Shown: one piece after another, positions 9,796 through 17,847 of the stretch | Layout of the letters: each line of letters begins with the position of its first letter | How positions within the stretch are numbered: position 1 is the first letter of the stretch | Origin: Bacteroidota bacterium | GTDB lineage: Bacteria; Bacteroidota; Bacteroidia; Bacteroidales; UBA5342 | Assembly: GCA_003249935.1 (NCBI GenBank) | Contig: QKHT01000259.1 | Location: 1 to 62,168 of the forward strand | Length of the DNA stretch: 62,168 nt | Reading direction: 5' to 3' | Notes under the pieces: model-generated | Database searches by the model: none | What the model was told of the DNA's origin: nothing | The model's input: only the letters and a program-made list of their open reading frames with translations | Program-made: the position numbers and the translations under genes

Positions 9796-10895
9796 ATAAA
9801 ATTACCCGCATGGTCATCCGACTTATAATAATGAATGCCATCTTCCGAGATTACCTCTTTCAAAATATTTTCGCTACTTGCTTTTAAACCTTCTTTTCGG
9901 TTGGCATGTAACCAGCCTTTTTCACCGTACCAACAAACTCCATGAGAATTTTGAGTAAGTGATTCGCTGCATAAACGAACAGGAACACCATTCGCCATTT
10001 TCATCTGGATGTCAAACGAATAAGGCACATCAAAAATGGTATTTTCGCGAAATGTTGCCTTCCCTGAGATTTCTACAGGCTCAGCATTATCCTCTTCCAT
10101 AGACCAAAGCGCAATATCGAGATGATGCCCCACCCAGTCGGTTAATTGTCCGCCCGAGTAGTTTCTGAACCAACGCCAGTGTCCGTGTAAAATTCCACGG
10201 TATTCGGGGTATTCGGCAGGTCCTACCCAAAAATCGTAATCGATAGAGCGGGGTGGTTTTACAACTGGAGGCATTCCTATCTTCGCTGTCATATCAGGTA
10301 TCCCAACTTCAATACGTTCAATTTTACCAAGAACACCATTGGCAATCAATTCGCAGGCATGTCAGAAATGTTTCATGCTACGTTGCTGACTTCCTGTTTG
10401 GAAAATAATTTCATAATTGCGTACAGCTTTAACAACTTTTTTCCCTTCTTCAATTTTCCCCACCAATGGTTTTTCGCCATAAATGTCAATCTTTTTCTCA
10501 GCAAAAGCGGTATATAAAATGGCATGCCAGTGGTCCGGTACGGCAATCATTACCGCGTCAATCGCTTCCTTTTCAAGTAACTCACGATAATCAGTATAAC
10601 CTTCAATATCTCTGGTTTTATAATAATCCCGATAAAATTTCTTCGAGTCTGTCAGGTGGTTTTTATCCAAATCGCAAAGAGCAACCAATTGTACATCTTT
10701 TTGCTTAATCAAATCTTTTAAATCGCAGTTCCCCCTGCTATTTAATCCCACTCCTGCCAAAGTTATACGGTCGCTAGGTGCAATGTGCCCTTCTTTCCCA
10801 CGCGAACAAGCCGCTATAATCGTCGGGACAATGATTGTTCCACCTGATAGCAATGCTGTACTTTTTATGAAGTTTCTTCTATTTGACTTATTCAT
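9789..10895 (-). pseudogene. Gfo/Idh/MocA-family oxidoreductase, broken by in-frame TGA codons and truncated
   Basis: The first part (10895-10362, 177 codons) has a twin-Arg-type leader ('SNRRNFIKSTALLSGG') and a Rossmann fold ('ITLAGVGLNSRG', 'LVALCDLD', 'DAVMIAVPDHWHA', 'IYGEKPL'). The frame then meets TGA at 10364-10362, exactly where relatives have Arg in '..RHACEL'. The same frame continues with 'HACELIANGVLGKIERIEV', 'FWVGPAEYPEY', 'GHWRWFRNYSGGQLTDWVGHH' and 'HAGNFIE' to a second TGA at 9791-9789. That codon sits at the usual Cys of 'NFI(D/E)CVKSR', because VKSRR follows in frame. The remaining C-terminus is missing. Intact members have about 430-450 residues and act as secreted NAD(P)-dependent sugar oxidoreductases or glycosidases. 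I read this as a recently inactivated gene inside the operon. Confidence 0.85.
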
Positions 10896-10957
10896 ATTTG
10901 TATTTTATTGTTCCTGATTTTCGCAATTTCTTTGCAAGCCTATACCATAGCCTTCCA

Positions 10958-12442
10958 TTAAAAAACAACCTCTTTTATATTATTAATAATTGGTTCTGGC
11001 GTATCTATAAGCTTCAATCTATCGGCATTACCTGATTGAGACGAAAGCTCCAAACCATCGATATGTAATTTTTTTACATCTTCGGTAAAAACGGCATGGC
11101 GAAAATCCTGGCCCTTAAGTGTGCATTTTAGATTTGTTATAGAAAGCCCGCTAACATGTCGGGCATAAAGCGCCCACGATGGCGGAATACCAAAATATCT
11201 TTTTTCAGGATAGCGTGCGATATCTTCGGGTATTTGAATATCACAATGTTCTTCCTTCCCTCCTCCCGGATAGCTTACTTGTATGTTCTCAAGCACAACA
11301 TTTTCTATGTCCTGGTTAGGAATCCCCGTTAGAAAAATGGTATTTGATTCAAGTTCTGTTGTTGTTAAGTCTGCTTGTATATTTTTTATGGTTATGTTTT
11401 TAATAATGTTCACAGCTTCACCTTCCGATTTGGCATCCTCGCTGTGAACTTGCTCCATAGTAGTTTTATAATCGCGATTTCGGGCACCCAAACGAATAAA
11501 AATAGGTCCTGAAACACGTTCCATTTTTATATCAGAAATCAATACATTTTCCATGACTCCGCCATCTACCATTAACAGTTTAATAGGCACACCCGGACAA
11601 TCGTAAAAATAGCAGTCGGTTACCTTAATGTTTTTAAAGCCGCCCCGCGAAGATGTTCCTATTTTAAAGCACCCCCAACGGCTGCTCACTCTACAATTTC
11701 TAACAATCAGGTCTTCTGTTGGAGAATCGAGTGTTCCCTTGGGGCAAATGGCATCATCTCCAACTTTAAGGTCGCAATCCTCAATAAGAACATCTCTGCA
11801 AGAGTCAATATCAATCCCGTCATTGTTCACATTTACATGGCCATCAATTTTAATCCCTTTAATCTTAATTTTATCGCAATCAACCAAGTGGACATTCCAG
11901 GCTGCAGAATTTGTAATATGCACATCTTCCAATCGTACATTTTTACAGCGAATAAATCGGATGTTCATCGGGCGTATTCCGTACTTCTTCTTACCCGCAT
12001 CATTTTTATAGGTTTTTGGGAAAAACTCCGCATCTCCCCTAACGCTTACCATTCCTTTTCCTGTAACTGCGATATTTGATGCATCAACAGCATAAATCTG
12101 TGCCGTTGAAGAAGATGGAATTTCAACAGCAATTTCACAATCGGTTTTATAGTCGAGCTGCTTTTGTGTTCCCAAATAAGCTGCGCCCTCTGCAAAATGA
12201 AGTGTAACACCACTTTTCAATTCAATTGTTCCTCCATAAAACGTTCCTCTGGGCACAAGTACAGTTCCCCCACCCGCTTTGCTACAGGCATCAATGGCTT
12301 TCTGAAAAGCCTCGGTACTCACTATTTTATCATCTGCAACTGCACCAAATTTGGTAACGTTCCATTGGCTTTTAGTTTGGCACGATGCCAGAAATACTAT
12401 TCCCACGAACAGAAACAGATAATTGATTTTTGTTATCTTCAT
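10958..12442 (-). CDS. GH28-family glycosidase (polygalacturonase-like), lipoprotein
   Basis: This 494-aa protein has a lipoprotein signal ('LFVGIVFLASC', Cys21) and a right-handed parallel beta-helix. The start is the pectate-lyase-3-like 'FGAVADDKIVSTEAFQKAID' segment. GH28 catalytic Asp residues are visible in 'NNDGIDIDSC' and 'VGDDAIC'. The canonical GHG and RIK signatures are replaced by 'SSRWGCFKIGT' and 'VPIKLL', so this is a divergent GH28 rather than a classical endo-polygalacturonase. The family hydrolyses galacturonic acid or related alpha-linked uronic/galacto residues, often in exo mode. It lies 12 nt downstream of a second GH28 and the two look like an old tandem duplication. 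Target linkage unknown. Confidence 0.9.
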   Translation of the reverse strand: MKITKINYLFLFVGIVFLASCQTKSQWNVTKFGAVADDKIVSTEAFQKAIDACSKAGGGTVLVPRGTFYGGTIELKSGVTLHFAEGAAYLGTQKQLDYKTDCEIAVEIPSSSTAQIYAVDASNIAVTGKGMVSVRGDAEFFPKTYKNDAGKKKYGIRPMNIRFIRCKNVRLEDVHITNSAAWNVHLVDCDKIKIKGIKIDGHVNVNNDGIDIDSCRDVLIEDCDLKVGDDAICPKGTLDSPTEDLIVRNCRVSSRWGCFKIGTSSRGGFKNIKVTDCYFYDCPGVPIKLLMVDGGVMENVLISDIKMERVSGPIFIRLGARNRDYKTTMEQVHSEDAKSEGEAVNIIKNITIKNIQADLTTTELESNTIFLTGIPNQDIENVVLENIQVSYPGGGKEEHCDIQIPEDIARYPEKRYFGIPPSWALYARHVSGLSITNLKCTLKGQDFRHAVFTEDVKKLHIDGLELSSQSGNADRLKLIDTPEPIINNIKEVVF

Positions 12443-12454
12443 TCTATTTCCTTA

Positions 12455-13870
12455 TTAATATTTGATAATCTCTTTATCCTTTAAAAGCTTCCCATTGGCT
12501 TTAATTGAGCGTACTTCTGCATTCATCACCTCATCAAGGATTACAGGGACACGTTCGTCCTTTTCAACTGTTCTTATTGAAATATTGTCGAGTGTCAATC
12601 CATTGATATGGCGTGCATAAATACCATAGGCCGGTAAAGCCCCAACGGTAAAAAACTCGGGCCAGCGCTTCATATTTTCCAGGGTATATTCCTTTACTTC
12701 TTTTTGCGCAGCATCTTCTTTGGTAGCACCACCTCTAACAATAAAATTGACATTTGAGATGGAAATATCTTCGATTAAATGCCCTGGAATTCCAGTCAAA
12801 AAAATAGCCGAGTTTTTATCGCCTTTTGAATTATCTACAATGATATTACTGAATTTCATATCGTGCATACGCTTCAGTGGTTCGTATTCACCTTGAGGCG
12901 TTTCAACACAAGCGGTTTGTTGGCAGAATGTCATAAAAATTGGTCGGGGAACATTTTCCATTACCAGGTTGGTAAAGGTCATGTACCGCATTTCGCCTCC
13001 TTCATTCTGTTGAATTTTCAAGCCTGAGTCCTGAATATCCCGGAATGTACAATTAGAAACGGTTACATACTCAATGTTTCCGCGCGATAACAAACCTATG
13101 CGCATTCCACCCCATTGGGTGGAGAAAATGCAATTGGTTACGACCACATTTCGGCAAGGTTTTTCGGGCAAAGAGGCTTGCAGGCAAATACAATCGTCAC
13201 TATTGTCGAAATTAGAGTTGCTCACCCGAACGTTCTGGCAACCATCAAAATCAAGTCCGTCGCCATTGCCGTTTACCCGGCTAATAATTGTAATCCCGTC
13301 TACCACAATATTGTTGCAATACAACCATGCCGAAGTCCATGAAGCCGGATTAATCAATTTTATGTCACGCATGATAATGTCGTTGCAATCTTTAAAACGC
13401 AACAACATTGGGCGCTGTATTTGTTTTCCATTGACTTTGTTTCTTGGAAAATTTTCAAGATGCCCATTCCCATCAATGGTTCCACGACCTACGATGGAAA
13501 ATGAAGATGCATTTTCGGCATAAATCAAACAACGGTCCTTGGTGATTTCCCCGGCATACATATTTTTATGAACGTTCGACAGATAATCGTCCTGGTTTAT
13601 GCTTCCCTGTAACACAGTGCCATTATCAATATGCAACGTAACATTGCTTTTAAGGAAAATTGTTCCGGTAACATACGTACCGCCGCCATCAACCATTACA
13701 GTCCCTCCGGTTTTGGTGCACTCGTCAATGGCTTTTTGAATGGCTTTCGTATTTACTGTAATACCGTCATTAAGGGCTCCATAATCGCTTACAATAAACT
13801 GTGTTGCATTTACCTGTGTCAATGCCAACACAGAAACTGCCAGCAAAATTATTCTATTCAATAGGTTCAT
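12455..13870 (-). CDS. GH28-family glycosidase (polygalacturonase-like)
   Basis: This 471-aa secreted protein has signal peptide 'IILLAVSVLALTQVNA'. The beta-helix entry is 'YGALNDGITVNTKAIQKAID' (about residues 30-50), with catalytic-type Asp in 'NGDGLDFDGC' and 'NSDDCICLQ'. GHG is replaced by 'STQWGGMRIG' and RIK by 'SGLKIQ'. The first Gly of the usual G-D-D is Ser here. Layout matches the next gene (10958-12442) closely from end to end, including the closing 'AYGIYARHINGL' and 'ILDEV' region. Spacing to both neighbours is 2-12 nt, so it is co-transcribed with GH2 upstream and GH28 downstream. It probably removes a uronic acid or galacto-configured residue; this is inference. Confidence 0.9.
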   Translation of the reverse strand: MNLLNRIILLAVSVLALTQVNATQFIVSDYGALNDGITVNTKAIQKAIDECTKTGGTVMVDGGGTYVTGTIFLKSNVTLHIDNGTVLQGSINQDDYLSNVHKNMYAGEITKDRCLIYAENASSFSIVGRGTIDGNGHLENFPRNKVNGKQIQRPMLLRFKDCNDIIMRDIKLINPASWTSAWLYCNNIVVDGITIISRVNGNGDGLDFDGCQNVRVSNSNFDNSDDCICLQASLPEKPCRNVVVTNCIFSTQWGGMRIGLLSRGNIEYVTVSNCTFRDIQDSGLKIQQNEGGEMRYMTFTNLVMENVPRPIFMTFCQQTACVETPQGEYEPLKRMHDMKFSNIIVDNSKGDKNSAIFLTGIPGHLIEDISISNVNFIVRGGATKEDAAQKEVKEYTLENMKRWPEFFTVGALPAYGIYARHINGLTLDNISIRTVEKDERVPVILDEVMNAEVRSIKANGKLLKDKEIIKY

Positions 13871-13872
13871 TA

Positions 13873-16338
13873 TTACTCTGTTTTATTTGTTTTAAGCACG
13901 ACTACCGCACTTCTTAATCCTTTCGACGTGGCATTCAACTTAAACTCGCCAGCAGTTTCGCTACTATTCAGAATTGCCAAACACATTCCATTAAAAGCCT
14001 TGCGTTGTTTTGCCTGAAAGGGTTCCAAACTCGCTTGGTTCCCGTTATCCACCCCAATTAGTTTTCCGTCGCCAACAACATTGAATAAAACCTGGTTATC
14101 GGCAAGCGGACAAAAGTTTCCATTTTTATCGAGGATGCGAACAGTTACATAAGCTAAATCGCGACCATCGGCAACCAACTCTGTCTTATCAGCCGACAGC
14201 TCAATTTGTGCCGGTTTACCAGCAGTGGTAACAGTTTCTTCACGAATTGCTGTCCCATCTTTGAACCCAATTACTTTTAACTCTCCTGCCTGATATGGCA
14301 CATTCCACGACAAACGATATTTTGATTGGAAGGTTTTGTGTTCGTAATTAGAAAAATCAATTAAGATTTCGGTTTTATCTTTTCCTTTTATTCTTTTACC
14401 CAGCGATTTTCCGTTAAGGAACAACTCTGCCTCTTCGCAGTTGGTATAGCAATAAACCGGAATTTCCTTGCCCTCCATACCTTCCCAGTTCCAGTGTGGT
14501 AAAAGGTGAACCATAGGTTCTGAGCTCCATTCGCTTTGGTAGAGGTAAAACCGATCTTTAGGGAAACCGCATAAATCAACTATTCCAAAGTAAGAGCTAT
14601 GCACAGGCCAATCGCCATTCCAGTAGCCATTGGTAGAATTGTCTTTTCCTCCGTATGGAGTTGGCTCGCCCAAATAGTCGAAACCAGTCCAAACAAATTG
14701 CCCCATGATGTTTGGATTTTCTTCTAAGAAGTGAAATTCAATATCGGGCGGATATGCCCAAGGCGGCCCGATAATATCGTAACTGGTTACATGCTTACTT
14801 TCATGAGTATTGTACTTCTCGATGGGCAAGTGATAAACCCCCCGGCTACTTGTACAACTCGAATTCTCTGAACCATAAATGGGCAAATCGGGATTATTTT
14901 CTTTCACCTCTTTATAGAAGTTTGGTTTGTAGTTCATCCCAACAATATCAAGCTGTTGGGCAAAGTTGCTATCAAAGGGGCGAGGATAATTATTTAATCC
15001 TACGGTTGTTGGCCGGGTTTTGTCCATTTCTTTTGCCCAATCGTTCATCATTTTGGCCGTACGCCATCCGTATTTGGCATCTTTTTGTTCGCCAATTTCG
15101 TTACCAAGGCTCCACATTATTACCGATGGATGATTGCGGTCGCGGCGAATAAAATCTTTCAGGTCGGTTTCTGCCCAATCGTTAAAAACAAGATGATAAC
15201 CATTGTCGGTTTTCTGTGTACTCCAACCATCAAAAGCCTCGTTTAAAACCAACATTCCCATTTCGTCGCATATTTCCAACAATTCGCGCGATGGTGGATT
15301 ATGGCTGGTACGTATGGCATTTACACCCATACTCCTCATTATTTGCAATTTGCGTTCATCGGCACGTTTATAAACAGCTGAACCCAATGCACCATTGTCG
15401 TGGTGCAGGCAAACACCCTTAAATTTTACCTGCTTATCGTTCAAATAAAATCCGTCTGCGCTATACTTAATGGTACGGATTCCAAATCGTGTTTCGTAGG
15501 AATCAATTACCTCCTCTTTTTTAATAATTGAGGTTTTTGCAGTATATAAATTTGGGGAGTTCATTTCCCAACGTTCAGGGTTTTCAATATTTACCCACGT
15601 TCCGGATACATATTCCGAATTGGCTGCAATTTCTACCTCCTCAGCAGTACTTGCCACTTTTGTGCCATTGGGCGAGAAGTATTCTTGCTTTACCGTAACT
15701 TTTTCAGTCTGACTGCTTTTGTTGTTTATGGTAGTTTCATTCTGAACAACGGCAAGTTTATTGGTTACTTTAGGCGTAGTAATAAAGGTTCCCCATTGTG
15801 CGACATGTACCGGAGCATTCTTTTTTAGCCAAACGCTACGATACAAGCCAGCTCCCGGATACCAGCGCGTCGATAAATCTTCGGGGGTTAAACGCACTGC
15901 CACAACATTTTCCGAGCCATCAAACTTCAAATATTTTGTCATGTCGTATTCAAACCCGATGTAACCATACGGACGATATCCAAGCTTCACACCGTTAATC
16001 CAAACAGTAGAGCTCTTCATCGCGCCCTCAAATTCAATACTGATGATTTTACCTTTGTCTTGGGCTGATAAGTGAAAATTTTTGCGGTACCAACCTGTTC
16101 CGTGAAAAGGAAGTCCCCCGCAACGTGCATTGTATTTTTCATCGAAAGGCCCCTCGATGGCCCAGTCGTGCGGGAGGTCAACTTGTCGCCAATGGCTATC
16201 GTTAAACGATGGGTTTTCGGCCCCTTGGGCAACATCATTGTAAAACAGCCAGTTTTTATTGAAGTTTATATCCTGGGCATTTACAAACAGCGATGTTATC
16301 CCCAAAAACAAACTTAGTAAGGTTAAATGTTTCTGCAT
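13873..16338 (-). CDS. GH2 beta-galactosidase-like enzyme with C-terminal DUF4982/Ig-like modules
   Basis: Secreted enzyme of 821 aa. I start it at the ATG at 16338 because that Met begins a signal peptide ('LTLLSLFLGITSLFVNAQ'), while a start further upstream would run into the preceding sulfatase. The jelly-roll domain has 'VDLPHDWAIEGPF' and 'GTGWYRKNF'. The barrel has 'GVCLHHDNGALGS', 'RTSHNPPS', acid/base Glu in 'WSLGNEIGE' and nucleophile Glu in 'IYGSENSSC'. 'SRGVYHLP' is typical of Bacteroidota GH2 galactosidases. C-terminal parts are a DUF4982-like domain ('EAELFLNGKSLG') and an invasin-like Ig domain ('ADGRDLAYVTVRI'). One nucleotide separates it from the sulfatase upstream. It likely removes terminal beta-galactose after desulfation. 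Confidence 0.93.
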   Translation of the reverse strand: MQKHLTLLSLFLGITSLFVNAQDINFNKNWLFYNDVAQGAENPSFNDSHWRQVDLPHDWAIEGPFDEKYNARCGGLPFHGTGWYRKNFHLSAQDKGKIISIEFEGAMKSSTVWINGVKLGYRPYGYIGFEYDMTKYLKFDGSENVVAVRLTPEDLSTRWYPGAGLYRSVWLKKNAPVHVAQWGTFITTPKVTNKLAVVQNETTINNKSSQTEKVTVKQEYFSPNGTKVASTAEEVEIAANSEYVSGTWVNIENPERWEMNSPNLYTAKTSIIKKEEVIDSYETRFGIRTIKYSADGFYLNDKQVKFKGVCLHHDNGALGSAVYKRADERKLQIMRSMGVNAIRTSHNPPSRELLEICDEMGMLVLNEAFDGWSTQKTDNGYHLVFNDWAETDLKDFIRRDRNHPSVIMWSLGNEIGEQKDAKYGWRTAKMMNDWAKEMDKTRPTTVGLNNYPRPFDSNFAQQLDIVGMNYKPNFYKEVKENNPDLPIYGSENSSCTSSRGVYHLPIEKYNTHESKHVTSYDIIGPPWAYPPDIEFHFLEENPNIMGQFVWTGFDYLGEPTPYGGKDNSTNGYWNGDWPVHSSYFGIVDLCGFPKDRFYLYQSEWSSEPMVHLLPHWNWEGMEGKEIPVYCYTNCEEAELFLNGKSLGKRIKGKDKTEILIDFSNYEHKTFQSKYRLSWNVPYQAGELKVIGFKDGTAIREETVTTAGKPAQIELSADKTELVADGRDLAYVTVRILDKNGNFCPLADNQVLFNVVGDGKLIGVDNGNQASLEPFQAKQRKAFNGMCLAILNSSETAGEFKLNATSKGLRSAVVVLKTNKTE

Positions 16339-16339
16339 T

Positions 16340-17842
16340 TTATTGATTTTGTTTATGTAATAGTTCGTCAACCATAGTCCCCTCCGGAACTTTATCCATT
16401 TTCAAGATTTCGCGGGCATCTAAAACGACATCACCACTTTCTTTTTGCCATTTCTCTAATTTATTTCTGAATTGTTTCAAAGTCTTTTCAAAACCTGGAT
16501 TCTCAGCCAAATTCACAACCTGGCACTCCTCTTTTTGCAACTGATACAATTCTTCCTTTGCTTTTTCCGAATCGAAATAAATACTTTGCACATCGTTTAA
16601 TTCACCGTTCTCGTAAAGCTCAAGCATCCTCGGAAAAGTAAGCACCTTGCTTGCATAATGGTTTCCACGGAAAGGCAGTTCAGGATAAAAATGACGGATG
16701 TAATGAAAGTCTTTTGTAATAACAGCTCTCGAGCAATCAAAATAATTATTCATCCCGTCGCGGGTGGCAAAAATGCAATCACGTTTTTTCAAGTCATTTC
16801 CTAAAAGATTAATTCCCTGCATTGTTCTGGGAATATCGTTTTTAGTTGCCTTTAAAATGGTTGGAGCAATATCGATAATACTTGCCAGTTCTGTATTTAT
16901 GGAGTTGGCATCAACCTTTCCCGGCCAGCGAATAATCATGGGGACATGAATTCCGGTGTACCACAAACATTGTTTATGTCGCGGCAATGTGGCACCATGG
17001 TCTGAAGCTAAAATCACCAAGGTATTTTCTTTTAAGCCTGCCTGATCCAAAGCAACCAAAAATTTCCCCACCTCGACATCGGTATGCGAAACTGCATCGA
17101 GCGCCGAAGCTAAGACCTGTCTGATTTCTGGCGTGTCGGAATAAAAGAGGGGAACAGATACTTTTGTTGAGTCAACTGCAATGCCGTGTTCTTTTGCCCA
17201 TTTCCGGCCAGGTTCAAAACCATGTTTCTTGCCCGTTTCAATATTGGCATAGGCAAAAAATGGCTGGTCCGTTTGTTTATTGTTCCAGGCACCTCCTTTA
17301 AAATAAGTTGAAATATTAGTTGGGTCTATAATGTGCAAATTGTCGAAAACTTCCTTGCCGCTTTCCTGATTATTTTCCGGCTTTCCGCGGTCGAAATTTA
17401 AATCAGTTTTGGCGGTAGCCCCATACACCTTATTGTACATGTAGTCGCCATTACTTTTAAAGTTTACCGTAAAATAGCCCGCCTCCGCCATCAACTCAGT
17501 TAAAATAGTGTATCCGGCGGGTAATTTATCAATGTAAGTGCTGCGATGGTGTGGGCAGCTAATGGTTGATGAGTAGCAACCTGTAAATAACGAAGTGTGA
17601 CTGGGACTACAAACGGTACCTGCCGCAAAAGCATGCGTAAAGCGCATTCCTTCTTCCGATAACCTATCGATGTTTGGTGTTGACACCAGTGTATTGCCGT
17701 AACAGCCAAAGTCAGGGTCAAGATCGTCCAAAAACAATATTAGTACATTTGGACGTTCACTCTTGTTTTCAGCCTGTATTACTCCAACCAGCAATACCAA
17801 CCAGCAAGATATAAGGGCCAATTTTTTATGCATTGTTATCAT
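16340..17842 (-). CDS. S1-family sulfatase with atypical CSPSH motif
   Basis: Secreted sulfatase of about 500 aa. The frame also opens at a GTG (17848), but ATG at 17842 or 17833 is the likelier start before the signal peptide 'LALISCWLVLLVGVIQA'. The metal-site segment is 'LFLDDLDPDFGCYG'. The modification motif reads C-S-P-S-H, with His in place of the otherwise conserved Arg, followed by 'TSLFTG'. 'GYFTVNFKSNGDYMYN', 'LVILASDHGATLPRHK' and 'ELYQLQKEECQVVNLAENP' fit the heparan-N-sulfatase-like branch of S1. The missing Arg normally contacts formylglycine and is part of the maturation signal, so activity is uncertain. It sits between another sulfatase (5 nt) and GH2 (1 nt). Confidence 0.9.
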   Translation of the reverse strand: MITMHKKLALISCWLVLLVGVIQAENKSERPNVLILFLDDLDPDFGCYGNTLVSTPNIDRLSEEGMRFTHAFAAGTVCSPSHTSLFTGCYSSTISCPHHRSTYIDKLPAGYTILTELMAEAGYFTVNFKSNGDYMYNKVYGATAKTDLNFDRGKPENNQESGKEVFDNLHIIDPTNISTYFKGGAWNNKQTDQPFFAYANIETGKKHGFEPGRKWAKEHGIAVDSTKVSVPLFYSDTPEIRQVLASALDAVSHTDVEVGKFLVALDQAGLKENTLVILASDHGATLPRHKQCLWYTGIHVPMIIRWPGKVDANSINTELASIIDIAPTILKATKNDIPRTMQGINLLGNDLKKRDCIFATRDGMNNYFDCSRAVITKDFHYIRHFYPELPFRGNHYASKVLTFPRMLELYENGELNDVQSIYFDSEKAKEELYQLQKEECQVVNLAENPGFEKTLKQFRNKLEKWQKESGDVVLDAREILKMDKVPEGTMVDELLHKQNQ

Positions 17843-17847
17843 AGACA

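Noticed and set aside
10362..10364. TGA as selenocysteine or recoded sense codon
   Set aside because: The two TGA codons replace different family residues (Arg and Cys), no SECIS-like hairpin is evident, and the gene also lacks its C-terminus. Pseudogene decay explains all of this.
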